Positions 33,561-45,087 of a stretch of 64,000 nucleotides of DNA are shown here, piece by piece. Source of the DNA: Eleusine coracana subsp. coracana (lineage: Eukaryota; Streptophyta; Magnoliopsida; Poales; Poaceae); the NCBI GenBank assembly GCA_032690845.1, contig CM064417.1, positions 11,748,501-11,812,500 of the forward strand. The letters run 5' to 3'. Each line of letters starts with the position of its first letter. Positions within the stretch are counted from its first letter, which is position 1. A model generated the notes under the pieces. That model was not told where the DNA came from. It did no database searches and saw nothing but the letters and a program-made list of their open reading frames with translations. A program made the translations under genes and the position numbers.

Positions 33561-34667
33561 TGTTGGGCATTTCAACGACAACAGAATAAATCCTCAAGCA
33601 TACGGATACCAAAGTAGCTTTCACCCAGGAGTATTCCAAGGTATCGAATCCATAGGGAACATGTGTGCCTAATCTTCTGTTCTAGTTCGTCCAAGGACAC
33701 CAAGATAAATATGGCATTGGGTAGAGAGGATTCCTAACGGGTATAAGGTCCTAATCAAGGTAAGAGTACTACTAGGTTGCTTGCATTGGGCATCCGGTTT
33801 TCCCCTGCATCCACAGTGCGATTCCGGCCAAGAGTCTACTGCGTAGTCGAACATGGAGGATTTCAAAAGACAGATAGAGCCGTCACCACCTACTGTCTAC
33901 TTCAAGCAATCCATGTACTACGTGATAAACAAAGGTAACCTACGGCGTAGACACCACGTCTATGCTTTCGACTACTCCCTTAATCTCCATGTGCAATGAT
34001 ATAAGACTAAGGTCTCTAACTAAATAGAGCGTTGAGCGAGCAAAGCAACTAAGTATAAAACTTACTTAAAAATGAAATTTAAATACCAAGAAATGAATCA
34101 TGAAAGACTTACTAAATATGGCAAGCATCCGTCGAGGTACAAGCGTGGAGAAGAGGTGGACATGCCCACTCCTCCTCTGGACTTCCCTGCACTCTCTCCC
34201 TATTTTCTAAGCACTTTGGTAGTGCTAAAGCCTTTGAGAAATGAAGTACTAAACTAATTTGAGGTGCGTGGAGAGTGGAGACACTCCCCTCCTTATATAG
34301 CACCCAAAGGCGGTTCCTGGAGTTGGTAACTTCCACCAAACATGCACAACTGACCTTGGGGAGACAAATGGAGACTCTACATGGCAGCCATGCACCAGGG
34401 GGAGACTCCCACCTTCGGTCGAACACCCATGTTCGGACGAACATGGGTGGTGGGCCTAGGTGGCCCCCCTGCTCTGGGTCCCTAAGTGGTGGTCCCTCTC
34501 CCCTTTTGACACCGTACGGAGGTGAGTTATGTCGGTTTCCTTATGAAAGTGGGCTAGTGGATCCTTGTGTTGTGTTCTGATTGGCCTGAAGTGTGCTCTC
34601 TCCCTTGATGACATAGATTTTCCATTAATATTGTGGAATAATCACCGGCAACAAATATTTAGCAACA
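33561..34667 (-). repeat. 5' LTR of the nested gypsy element
   Basis: About 1.1 kb. The + strand begins TGTTGGGCATTTCAACG and ends AATATTTAGCAACA. To the right, copia protease sequence of the type-2 element resumes. No matching 3' LTR was found on the left, so the element is incomplete and its length is inferred. Confidence 0.65.
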
Positions 34668-37044
34668 CTTGTGAAATTCTTTAGTAATAAACTCCTACCA
34701 CTATGTTGGTTGTTCACGACATAGTCCTAGGTGACGTCAATTCGTCCACGATCAATTACCTTTCCTTTGTTGTCATTTCGAAATGAGATGCCTCCACTTG
34801 GTAGGTTGTCATGATCAATTGTGGAGGACATCGATCTCTCTCCGGTCATGTGATTTGAGCACCCACTATCGAGCATCCATATTGCATCACCGGAGGAGAA
34901 TTCCTACAAAGGAAATCAAGCATGTGTTTTAGGCACCAAAGTTGGTTTGGGTCCCTTAACACTAGATACAAAAATTTTGGACACCCACACACAAGGCTTC
35001 CACCTTGCATCATGTGGCCCAACAAATCTAGCAACTACTCTACCATAAGCATTACGGGTTAGTACATAATAGGCATCAAAATCATGAAAGGATATGGTAG
35101 AGTTGTTGTTCTTCTTGTTCACTTAGGGAGCATTCTTTGGCTTGATAGTCTTATCTTGTGCCACTTGCTTTCCCTTTTTCTCGGGCACAAATTTTATTCT
35201 CTTGTTGTGGCCCTTCTTGGGTTCATTCTTTTTGAACCCCAATCCTCTCTTGTCATGAGAAGCTCTTGGCTCACCAACAATTTTCCTTGTGGTCTCTACT
35301 TGAGCCTTCCTTTCAAGTTCCTTGACTTGATTGTTGAGATCTTCAATTATTGCATCTTGCTTGGCAATCATCTCAACATTGATGTTGTGGCACCTTCCAT
35401 AACCTTTGCTTGTTGAAGCTTAGGAGGACTCCAACTTCTTCAACAATGAGTGGGAACTTTTCTTGAGATCCTCAATTGCCTTCACAAGGGCTTTGCTCTC
35501 TTCTATCAATGAGTTACACCTTTCTTGAAGTTTCTTGTTTGTTGAGGTTCATGATTCACTTGACTCATTGACCTTGTCAAGTTCCTTGGTCAAGTTCTTG
35601 TTCTTGTTCTTCTCTTGCTCAAGTTGCCTTGTGAGCTCTTGATCTTTCTCCCTTTCTTCATCAAGCAATTCTTCTTGTCTGTCGATGATTCTTTCTTGAT
35701 TATCCAACTCCCCTTGTAGCTTATCTAGCATTTTAACCATTTCATGCATAGAGGGGACCAAGTCCTCCTCTTCATCAATACAATATGAGGGATTGAAATC
35801 AGAACAAAGAGATACCTTGGTTTCCTTGGACATGAAGCATCAGGGGGCATCATCCTCATCATCGGAGAGGTTGTTGAAGAGTGACTTTTTGGCCGGAGGT
35901 AGACCAATGGCAATATTAGCAATTTCATCCTCATCATCATTAGAGACGTACTCTTGGCCAATGTGAGCTTGCCCCTTATTGTATGGCTTCTTGTTGGGCT
36001 TGTTCTTCTTGTTGTACTTTTTATTATTGTTGCCCTTGCCATTTAGCATTGGACAATCTGCTATCATGTGACCTTGCTCATGGCACTCATAGCATCATCT
36101 GTTTGTCCTTCTAGCTTTTGCTTTATCAAAGATCTTCTTTATAAAGACATTCTTGATCATGTATTTGCCAAACATTTTGACAAGTAAGGCAAACTCTTCA
36201 CTATATTCATCATCATCATCATCATCATCATCATTTTCATCATCTTCATTATCATTGTCCTCTTGAGTTTTCTTGGCCTTGAGTGCCAAGTCCCTTTTTC
36301 TTGTGGTCTCTTCACCAATGAGCACATTCACTCTTTTGCCCTCATCATCACGACTCTTGTGGTCATTAATTCTTCCAATGACTTCATCCATTGTGAAGCC
36401 TTCAAATCCATCATTCTCTTCAATGATGGTGGAAAGAGTTGAATTCCACATCCTAAGAGCCATGAGAAGCTTGTAATTGACTCTTCATCCTTGATATTAT
36501 CTCCAGATGCTCTTCTCTCATTGACAATGTCCATGAGCCTATCATGTGTTTGTTGTGGCTCTTCTCCCTTGTTCATCACAAAGAAGTTCAATTGATTCTT
36601 GAGTACTTGGAGTCTCGACTTCTTCACAACATCTACTCCTTCATGAGCACATATAAGCTTCTTCCATTTTTTGCCGGCATTTTCTATTTCGGAGATTGTT
36701 GAGCATTTCTTGGGATTCAAGGAAGAGAGAATGGCCAACACCGCTTGAGCATTGCAATGTATGTTGAGTTGATCCACAGTTGTAGGATTATCCATATTCT
36801 CCAAGGTGTATCCTTTCTCAACAATGTCCCAAATTGGTGGACCAATTGACATAAGGTACATCTTCATGTGATGCTTGTACGAACTAAAATCTTTGCCCTC
36901 AAAGTAGGGCAATCTTCCACTTCCAGTTCCATGGATGTTTGCTACATCGCTGTACTTGAAAGGCATGGTGGTCGGCAAGTCATGGCCTTTACCGCTCACT
37001 GAAGCAGGCTCTTGAGGTTTATCACCTTCTCCCGGCTTTGACAT
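34668..37044 (-). pseudogene. Type-2 Sirevirus-like gag and protease region
   Basis: Starts MSKPGEGDKPQEP at 37044. The gag core reads FEGKDFSSYKHHMKMYL and IWDIVEKGYT. After a frameshift near 36480 it continues with an acidic run of Asp, then a zinc knuckle CYECHEQGHMIADC (36050-36093, preceded by a stop), NK-rich sequence, and a coiled-coil rich in Glu/Lys/Gln (35833-35549, with LDKLQGELDNQERIID). A WVxK-type linker follows (SKIFVSSVKGPKPTLVPK), then the protease WMLDSGCSNHMTGE (about 34830-34880). Several stops break it. The gypsy LTR cuts it at 34667. Confidence 0.8.
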
Positions 37045-37084
37045 CTTTTAATCATCAAGCTTTTAAACCTTGCAGAAGATCCTA

Positions 37085-37096
37085 GCTCTAATCCCA
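37085..37096 (-). promoter_or_regulatory. Primer binding site of the type-2 element (degenerate)
   Basis: The - strand reads TGGGATTAGAGC, two changes from the initiator-tRNA-Met site TGGTATCAGAGC, two bases inside the LTR end. Confidence 0.75.
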
Positions 37097-37098
37097 AT

Positions 37099-38567
37099 TG
37101 AAAGTTGCCCTGAGGGGGGGGGGGTGAATAGGCAATTGAAAAATAATTCTAAAAAACAGCACTTGAAACTTATCAAACAGACAACGATGGACCTTCCGTG
37201 ATCACAGAAGTTCTGTCCCATGATAGAAGTTCCACAATTATGAAATCAAATGCTAAAGGAAATACGGAATTTAACCAGGATAGAATACAATAGTTAATAA
37301 GTGATGAAGCTAGCATGAAGCAAATCACAATCCATGCAATGAAATGCTAGCAACACAATGTGCCAATATAGATAGCACAATATAATCAAAGAAATGCACA
37401 AGCACAAAAGTAAAGTTGGAAATGTAAAGAGAGACATAAAGATTTAACCCGAGGTTCGGCAACCACACTAAGTAGTTCCTACGTCCTCCTTGAGGAGCCA
37501 CACGAAGTGACCGGGTCTCTCTCAACCCTTTTCCCCGCCAATCAATCACAAAGATCGTTCTTGGAATTCTTTCTCCACTTGATTCTTTTCCTCTGGAGGT
37601 GAATCACACTGTCACAAACATCCCTGTCTCACCATAACAAATTGGGAGCTCAAGGGCGATGCCTAGCCGTCTACGAGACCAAGTCTCCAAGAGTAACAAG
37701 CAAATCAAATCTTGTATGGGAAGGGAAAGATGTGCTCAGGCTTTTGAGTGGATGAATTCAATCTTTTTGTGGTTGAATCTCTCTCACTTTGCTTGGAATG
37801 TCAAGAACAAGAGTATTAGTGAGAGGGGAGAGCTCTAGATGAAATGGGAGTGAAATGTCAAAGTATCCAACCCTTCCCACGGGGGAAGGGGTACCCTATA
37901 TATAGAGCATCTCCAAAAACTAGCCGTTGCAGGGCATACTGGAAATGACAGAACTTCCGTGATTGCTCACGGAACTTCCGTGAGTTCGAAAAGAGCCATT
38001 GCGTAGGATGAATTCACCTAAGTCAAGGAATGATGGAACTTCCATGGTTGGCACCATGGAACTTCCATAGCTCTCGGGTTGCAACATATTGGGAAAACGG
38101 CAAAGATAGAACTTCCATAAAGAGTTTTAGGGAACTTCCGTAGCTCTCGGGTTACAAGACATTGGAGGTTTCGCACTTACGGAACTTCTGTGACAGGACT
38201 CACAAAACTTATGTAGCTTTCTGTTTGGCTCAGAATTGGTTGGTTCTTTTTGGATTTTTGGTGGCTAATTCTCTCTCAAAGCTTGTGAATTGACTTGAGC
38301 ACATAAATTCCGTTCTATCAAGATTGGTTTACCCCTCTTAGTAGTTTGGCATACCTATGACTCAAATAAATTGATAAAATCTAAACTTGAGGCGCTTGAG
38401 TCTTTTTTCTTTTTTTCTTTTTTTTTGCAGAGGGATGAACAATCTCACAATGTGGGTTTGGATATGCTTTGATTATCTACACACATGCTCTCCATATTCA
38501 TGTTAGCACATTTTTAATCTTATGTCATTAATCACCAAAACCACTAGGGGACCCAGATGCATCTTCA
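37099..38567 (-). repeat. 5' LTR of the type-2 element
   Basis: 1469 bp. The + strand starts TGAAAGTTGCCCTGA, then G11, then TGAATAGGCAATT, and ends CAGATGCATCTTCA. It contains a TATATATA box near 37898 and palindromic GGAACTTCCGT motifs at 37190-37240 and 37950-38215. Confidence 0.88.
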
Positions 38568-38572
38568 AGGCT
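38568..38572. repeat. Target site duplication, right (AGGCT)
   Basis: Matches 15801-15805. Confidence 0.85.
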
Positions 38573-40132
38573 TGTCACACTTGGAGAAATTTGTGGCTTA
38601 TGATCAATATGAGAATACATCTTCATAAGTGTGACCAAAAGAAAGGATTGTGCTTCATTCCTATTGAGAAAGCTCTTATGAACTCCGAGGTTAAACCCAC
38701 TCGCGTGGTTCATGGACTAAAGCTCATACATACCCATTTGGTTCTTAATTGCCTTGGTTTTTATTAGCCTGATTCTTTATTTGGCATTTGCAAAAACTAT
38801 TTGGCCATAGAGGGCCACTATTTGAAAAGGAGTGGTTGAGAGTTTCCTTCATGCTCCAAGTGCAATGTTTAATTGGGTGTTGAGTGGCGGCACATGGAAA
38901 TTGCAGAAAATCCTTGATTCTGCGAAATTCTTGTAGTGACCGCACAATCCGATCTAGGGACTGTACAGTTCGGTCAGTGCCTTGTGCATAGACTTTTGAG
39001 GCAGTCTAGTCATAGAGACTGGATATAATGGTTCTAAGGACCGTACCATCCGGTCTATGTGGGTTGCTAGTAGACTCAAGACCAGATCGGACCGTCCGGT
39101 CCAAAGACCGTACCGTCTGGTCACTATGGTTGAAACACGCATGTCTTTTCAATCTAGACCATTGATCTGTCCTTGTGTGATATGGGTCGTTCATATCTTT
39201 TGACCTAAGTCAAATAGCCTTCCTCTTCAACCCGACGCCGAGTATCTACACAAAGCACGCCGCCCTCATCGCCTCGTCTCTATCATCGACGCACTTGAGC
39301 TCGCCCGCCGTCGCTCCCGTTCACCGACGCTGTCCGCGACACTGCTCGGCCACTCGCTCGCATGTTGCCACACGCCTGCAAACCCTAGTCGCCACCGCAT
39401 AGATTCGTGCCGCCTCTACCTCAACCGCCGCCACAAGCTGTCGCTGCATGCCCTGCCTTGCCACCATCGCGCGCCACCTCTCTGCCGAGGCTTGCTGCCT
39501 CTTCTCTTCCGTGCGCACGAGCTACCCCAGGCCAACCAAGCTCCACTGCTCTTGCCGAATTGCTAAGGCAGGTTTGCCCCATTTCCTCCATTGCCGGCGA
39601 TCAAAGTTTCCATCTTTTCGGTGATCGGTTGCGTTCTCTGCGGTGTTCGTTGTCATACTATCCTAGAGTATTGAGCCATTCCTCCTTTCATCGATTTATG
39701 CCCTAATAATCGAGTAATTTCCTTAATTGATGCAATTCGATTAAAAGTCAAATTTTTAGTTGCATTAACTAGGTAACTGGCTCAACCTAGTTTGCAATTA
39801 ATTCCATGCTTATCTATTAATTTCAATTCTAGGGTTTGTCTCTCGTCTAGTCTACAGTTAGATTATTTACTTCTTATTTGACTGTATACTAGATGATTCG
39901 CACTAGCCACATATTGTCGATGATCACTGTTGTGATTTGCATATTTATCTAGTGATCATGTCCTTTATTCAGTGCTAGGATTTTTATTGCGCTTTCTTAC
40001 CTAGCGGTGCTTTGCTTGTAGATCATATACTAGGTTCTATACTTATCATATCCCCACCCATGTGAATGCAGTGACAGTTGATCACCAACAGAGGTGGTAG
40101 GTGCAGGTGATTAGGATAAGAGAAAGGGCAAG
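38573..40132 (+). other. LTR-like sequence upstream of the third-ORF remnant
   Basis: Contains the continuation of the host element. Between 38938 and 39125 there are several palindromes of the GACCGNACNGTCCGGTC kind seen in type-1 U3 regions. They are followed by a GC-rich CCGCCG/CTCGCC leader-like tract (39225-39560), then AT-rich sequence. I recognise no coding region and no primer site. Confidence 0.45.
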
Positions 40133-42110
40133 ATGCCGGCGTAGAGCAAAGACAAGAAGAGGACCAGGCTAGACAGAGAGTCAGAGAGAGTCAAATAGAT
40201 CGCAAAACACTTGCATGCTATGGAGAAGTCTTGCAGGATGCCATGGGCTATATTGATCACAGGGAGACAGACAGACAGTCAGGGCCTCAGGAAGAGGAGG
40301 AGGACAATAGCTGGAGAGTTGTACACAGGTATTCGAGCTCCAGCTTGGGCATTGGGTACTCCGGCCTCTCGCTAGAGAGGTTCGTTGAGAACTACCGACC
40401 AGGGTTTCTCTAGACAACAGGAGGAGGAGACAGGAGAGTATGATTCTAGGGAGTCAGAGTCAGAGGAGTCAGAGGAGGAGGAGCCACCACAGCCGCAGCA
40501 GCAGACAACTCCACAATAGAGGACAACTCACCAGGCAGGAGACCCACAGTGCATGTGTGCAGTGTGCACTAGGAGGCTATAGAGACTGGTAGCAGCAGCT
40601 GGAGAGAGGGACATACTTGAGGTTCCCACCCTGGATCTCAAGGCTAGTCGCCTTGTTGCATTTGAGGAGTGGGTTCCAGTCCCTAGGGACCTCGCTGGAG
40701 GAGCAAAATACTGGACCAGTTTACAGAGGGGGATTGGTGAGGGTCTATAACACTACCTCACCAAGAAGGGCAAGACTGGAGTGTTTGTGCCACAGTAGTA
40801 CATGACCTACGAGGCTTTGAGTAGAGCCACTGGCATAAACATGGAGAGGTACTTTGACTACTTGCCCGAATTAGCTAAGTTGATTACCACCCACTACAGG
40901 TACAGAGAAGACATAGTTCTAGAGTTCTATGCCTCACTTTGGGTAGCCAGAGATTGCTCTGAGATCTAGTTTATGTTCATAGGAGAGCCCCAGTGCTTGA
41001 GCAGAGAGGACCTAATAGCAGCAGTTGGGTTGATACTTTAGACACATAGTTTTACAGGAGTGCCTATGGTACCTAGGCTCTGCCCTGCACACCATAGGGA
41101 GGGATGTTACCTCCGGACGACATGGTGTCCATCGCCTTTCAGCCACCACACACCCCATCATTTGACAGACGCCCAGTGAGACTTACTATAGAAATGAATG
41201 TTGTTAGAGCGATAGTCACCAGGACTATCATTCCGAGGTCAGGGTACAGGGAGGAGTTCACCTTACTACACCAGTGGGCTGTTGCAGCTATGCTACATAG
41301 ATATATGTTTGACCTGATAGATCTTACGATTGCCGAGATAGAGGAGGTTATATCTGAGAGGGTTGGACACCGTCACTAGTCTATTGACCATATATCTGCT
41401 ATCTCTTGAGGAGACTTGGAATAGTGACGGAGGAGTAGTATGAGGCCTTCCCTGAGGTTACTACCAGCTACGCACCATGTGTGCTAGGGGATCGCAGTCA
41501 GCCTCCAGCCAACTGACAGACGAGCGGGAGTCATCACAAGTTACTCACGAGGAGGCTCATCCAGAGATGATGGTTCCGGAGTCTGGCAGTGTGGGTGCAC
41601 CACCTCAGCTAGTAGCTACATAGACAGATCACGCTTCCACCATTGCAGCACTTGCAGAACGCCTGGGTGACTTTATCCAGAGCACTACTGAGGAGAGGCG
41701 TCAGATCATGGACGTACTACGGATGCAAGCTGAGTACCACCACCAGCAAATGAAGATGATGACTCTTTTGATGATTCATATGACGGAGCTCACATGTGGA
41801 CAGGTCAGTCAGCAGATCGATGTCCCTACTCTTTCACAAGTTCAGCAGCTCCCGACACAGAGAGGCTCCTTAACGACGATGATGATAGCACAGTGTAGCA
41901 GCTTGCCTTCACTTTCAGGGGAGTTACAGACAGGGGGAGCAGGAGCGACTTTCTCACCTTCACAGTTCTCCCCACTATCCACTTCCTCGGTGTCTGCACT
42001 ATTTTCTTTGCCTGCACGGTCTGCAGCTTCGCAGATGGCAATGGATTCCACTTCTACACTTCAGCCACTAGTCAGGAGTCTGTTTTTTTTTTTGAGATAG
42101 TTCACACCAC
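40133..42110 (+). pseudogene. Third ORF of a type-1 copia element (env-like position), decayed
   Basis: Reads MPA-stop-SKDKKRTRLDRES..., an acidic Glu-rich part (SRESESEESEEEEPP near 40445), Gln-rich runs, then LKASRLVAFEEWVPVPRDL, YMTYEALSRATGINMERYF and, after a frameshift, PPHTPSFDRRPVRLTIEMN...IIPRSGYREEF. The remainder is Ser/Thr-rich. Stops are mostly TAG where CAG or TGG would fit. Position, composition and the VRAIVTRTIIPRSGY segment resemble the ORF at 21367-22960. The function is unknown, and the env-like label rests only on position. Confidence 0.55.
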
Positions 42111-42748
42111 ACAGATAGCCCCGCAGACGGATACGGCTTTGACCTTTTTTCGATCTTCTTCTACTATAGACTCTACTCTTGTCACACCTCAGATAGCAGC
42201 GGACTTGGTTCATGGAGGATTCAATGAGCAGGACGTGGCTGATCTTAGTCTCCTACAGACATCTATTGCACAAGACACCATCACCATCACAGTAGGAGGT
42301 TAGGGCAAAGAGACTCAGTCACCAAAGGATCTTTCTTACTTTGACCAGCTTGTCGCTTAGGTGATAGAGACTCAGATGGAGCAATAGGATCCGGCATAGG
42401 AGCAGCCCAGCATAGAGCCTTCAGAGGACGTCGTTGCACCACCACCTCCTTCGACCTCGAGTGCTCAGTAGTTTTTCCTCTCTTTTTGGTGCTTGTTGCC
42501 AAAGGGGGAGAAGTCATAGAGATAGGGGGAGTGTGACATGTGTCATGATCGAGAGTATAGCTCATATCTAGGGGGAGTATACGTGGATTTTGGCTGGGAG
42601 ATACATTTGGATCTTATTTTGATAGATTTATTGATGTTCATGGATTTTGATGAGTCATGGTTTTCATTGGCTTGTGTTTTGTAGCTCTTTTAGCCTTGTT
42701 GTTTTATGACAAGTAGGGATTGTCATCAATCACCAAAAAGAGAGAGAT
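42111..42748 (+). other. 3' noncoding region with polypurine tracts, type-1 copia
   Basis: 42489-42660 is nearly identical to 13029-13200 (purine tracts AAAGGGGGAGAAG and AGGGGGAGTGTG). About 500 bp present in the other copy are deleted here near 42680. The last purine tract, AAAAAGAGAGAGAT, abuts the LTR start. Confidence 0.7.
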
Positions 42749-43389
42749 TGTAAGCTTCATGACCATTGATGTTTGGATCCCCAATGATGTGAACAAGGGT
42801 TCCCGATCTTCCGATAGGTTCTGATAATCTTGATTAAGGCGGAGGCGATACACAAATCGATCCGGCTTCCGAACAACACGTTCTAAACCCCGCAATCGCA
42901 GCACAACGTCTCCTCTGGTTATCAACCGTTCAAGAATGATTGACCTTGCCGAGATGGCTTATCCTTGCCTGCAAATCAAGAACACAAGCAAGAACAAAGA
43001 AGAATGCAACCAATTTTGCAAGTATACGATGAATCTCACAAGTTGGGGTCTCACAAACCGATCAATCGGCAAAACTGTTATCAACAGAATAATCTAAGCA
43101 AAACCCAAACCCTAATGAAGAGGCGGCAGCTTTATATGAGGACCATAGGGTCGTGCAAGACCCCCTGGACGGAGCCCTAAGTGAGCTCAACTCGATACAT
43201 GGCCCAAAGACCGATTATGGTGTCGCAGCACCAGGACAGATTCTGGAAGTCAAATTGTTTCGGCGATTGCCGACGGCTCGGGATGAATTTTGACATGGGA
43301 CCAATTGGGTTGGAAAGGGCTTTTCGTTATCTTTCCAGGCATATATAGAACGTCCAAATCCGAGTCCATATGCATCCTGGGCATCCGTT

Positions 43390-45087
43390 TTAGTGCAGAC
43401 TGGTCTTGGGCTCCGAGACAGACTCGAAGTCAGTTTTGATCGGGCCTCCACCTTGGCTTGGACGTCCTTGCTGGCCCATCACGTCTCCAATCACCTCCCC
43501 AGCTATCTCATCATCATCTCCATGGTTTATAATAACAATTAATTCATTAGGTAACAATCTATTCTCAAAATCACATAAAGGAATCATTAGGAACAAGCTC
43601 ACCCGTAAATTCAGTTGTCGCGCATGAACTTGCATTTTGGTTGGCGGAGTGCTGGGTGTATCCATAAGGGTGATGTCCTCATCATTCTCCCCCTTTTGAA
43701 TTAGAGTCGTCCTCGACTCGAGCTCATCTCTTTCTCCCATGTATGGTCTCAAATCTGAAATATTAATTGTGGAACTATTCCCAAACTTGGGATACAACTC
43801 ATATTTATATGCATTATAAAATTTATCATCACAATGTGAAACTACAATAGAACGCATGTCATGCAAATTAAAGAGCTCTATGAAAACTTGCTCAACAATA
43901 TAAACATCATTCTCCCTCTTATGACAAGATAGAAAATGTGTGATCTTAAAAACATTAGAAAAACATGAGATGACATGGTAATTGTTATTGCAGTTTTTTA
44001 GTTCATCATTTGGTTGTACAACACAAGGAGTATTCATGTATGAGCAAATATAAACTTTATGCACCATAAATACACCTCTATGATCATAGTTTCCTATAGC
44101 ATAAAATTTGTTTCTTGTTAGTAAAGGCAATTCAATTTGAGAAAAGATTTGCTTCTCCACGGTATTTAGATCACAAAGAACATCAAATTCAATATAACCC
44201 AAAGTAAGAGAAGACAATAATTTCTGCTCATCCTTTTCACATGTTATTAAAATCAAATGTTTTATTTCAGCACTAGTAGGTGAATCATAAGCAAAAACAT
44301 CAAGCTTATTCATTTGTTGTGGCAAAGGTATAAGTGAAGCAGTGGCACACAACTCCTCTTTATCATAAGGATCAGTAGATAAATCAACTTGTGGCAATGG
44401 CAAATCAAAACAAGGTTCCAATGCAACAAGATTGTTGGAACAATTCATCACATCATGAAAGCTCTTACTTGAAACAACAACATGTTCTTCATCTTTCTCA
44501 CTATCCTCTTCTTTGTGTAGAACCTGAAATGTATTAGTTGCAACAAGAGGCACGAAAATATGTTCATCATCTAATTCAGATTTTGATGTAAGTGTTGCAA
44601 TGTTTGAAACAGTCCATTCTTTCCTAAACGGTTCATTCTTTCTCCTTTCAAGCCTTTGTTGATCCTCTTCTAAAATTTCAGCAGCGGTCATAGGTTTAAG
44701 AGTAACTCTTCTGTCATTGTATTTAAATGAGTAGCTATTTATAATGGCATTGTGTGAAGCATTATTTGTAATAATCCAAGGTTTACTCAATAACAAATGA
44801 CATGCTTGCATAGGTACTATATCAAATTCTGCACTATCCTTATAAGAACCAATAAAAAATTCAATGCGTGCAATTTTATCTACCTTTATCTTACCAAAAG
44901 AATTTACCCATTGGATGTAGTATGGACATGGGTGTGGCTGTGTTGTCAATCCAAGCTTATCTACTAATTCTAAACTTGCGATGTTGCGGCTACTCTCTCC
45001 ATCAATGATAACACGACAACGTCGATCCTTGACAACAAAGTGAGTCTGAAATAAATTGTTCAATTGATTTTGCTCTACCTTCTCCAT
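43390..45087 (-). CDS. Chimeric gypsy ORF: protease region joined to the end of pol
   Basis: A 565-codon open frame. Residues about 20-130 are a retroviral-type aspartic protease fold of gypsy elements (CRVIIDGESSRN in place of the usual D-G/S-G site, then LGLTTQPHPCPYYIQW and FDIVPMQACHLLLSKPW). Residues 130-400 include TLKPMTAAEILEEDQQRLERR and an acidic, poorly conserved linker. Residues about 430-490 are the end of pol (LYPKFGNSSTINISDLRPYMGERDELESRTT split across a deletion scar). The last about 95 residues read into the 3' LTR. Reverse transcriptase and integrase core are missing, yet the frame is open throughout. Whether it is translated is unknown. Confidence 0.75.
   Translation of the reverse strand: MEKVEQNQLNNLFQTHFVVKDRRCRVIIDGESSRNIASLELVDKLGLTTQPHPCPYYIQWVNSFGKIKVDKIARIEFFIGSYKDSAEFDIVPMQACHLLLSKPWIITNNASHNAIINSYSFKYNDRRVTLKPMTAAEILEEDQQRLERRKNEPFRKEWTVSNIATLTSKSELDDEHIFVPLVATNTFQVLHKEEDSEKDEEHVVVSSKSFHDVMNCSNNLVALEPCFDLPLPQVDLSTDPYDKEELCATASLIPLPQQMNKLDVFAYDSPTSAEIKHLILITCEKDEQKLLSSLTLGYIEFDVLCDLNTVEKQIFSQIELPLLTRNKFYAIGNYDHRGVFMVHKVYICSYMNTPCVVQPNDELKNCNNNYHVISCFSNVFKITHFLSCHKRENDVYIVEQVFIELFNLHDMRSIVVSHCDDKFYNAYKYELYPKFGNSSTINISDLRPYMGERDELESRTTLIQKGENDEDITLMDTPSTPPTKMQVHARQLNLRVSLFLMIPLCDFENRLLPNELIVIINHGDDDEIAGEVIGDVMGQQGRPSQGGGPIKTDFESVSEPKTSLH

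Larger units (their letters stand above)
15806..38567 (-). mobile_element. Type-2 Sirevirus-like copia element with nested insertions
   Basis: Read on the - strand: 5' LTR 38567-37099, primer site 37085-37096, gag and protease 37044 to about 34668, then nested gypsy and copia insertions, a third ORF (22960-21367), polypurine tract near 20904-20920, and 3' LTR 20903-15806, itself split by another element. The flanking duplications AGGCT match. Integrase and reverse transcriptase of this element are not found, so they were deleted or lost during the later insertions. The large gag with acidic and coiled-coil parts and the extra downstream ORF are Sirevirus traits. Confidence 0.85.

Noticed and set aside
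39407..39706. Possible host gene exon in the GC-rich tract
   Set aside because: No domain, no conserved splice context, and it is embedded in LTR-like sequence; more likely a retroelement leader.
15806..42748. Reading LTR copies A and F as the 5' and 3' LTRs of one type-1 element hosting the type-2 insertion
   Set aside because: Copy A is preceded by a polypurine tract and not followed by a primer site, so it behaves as a 3' LTR; the pairing cannot be supported without matching target duplications.
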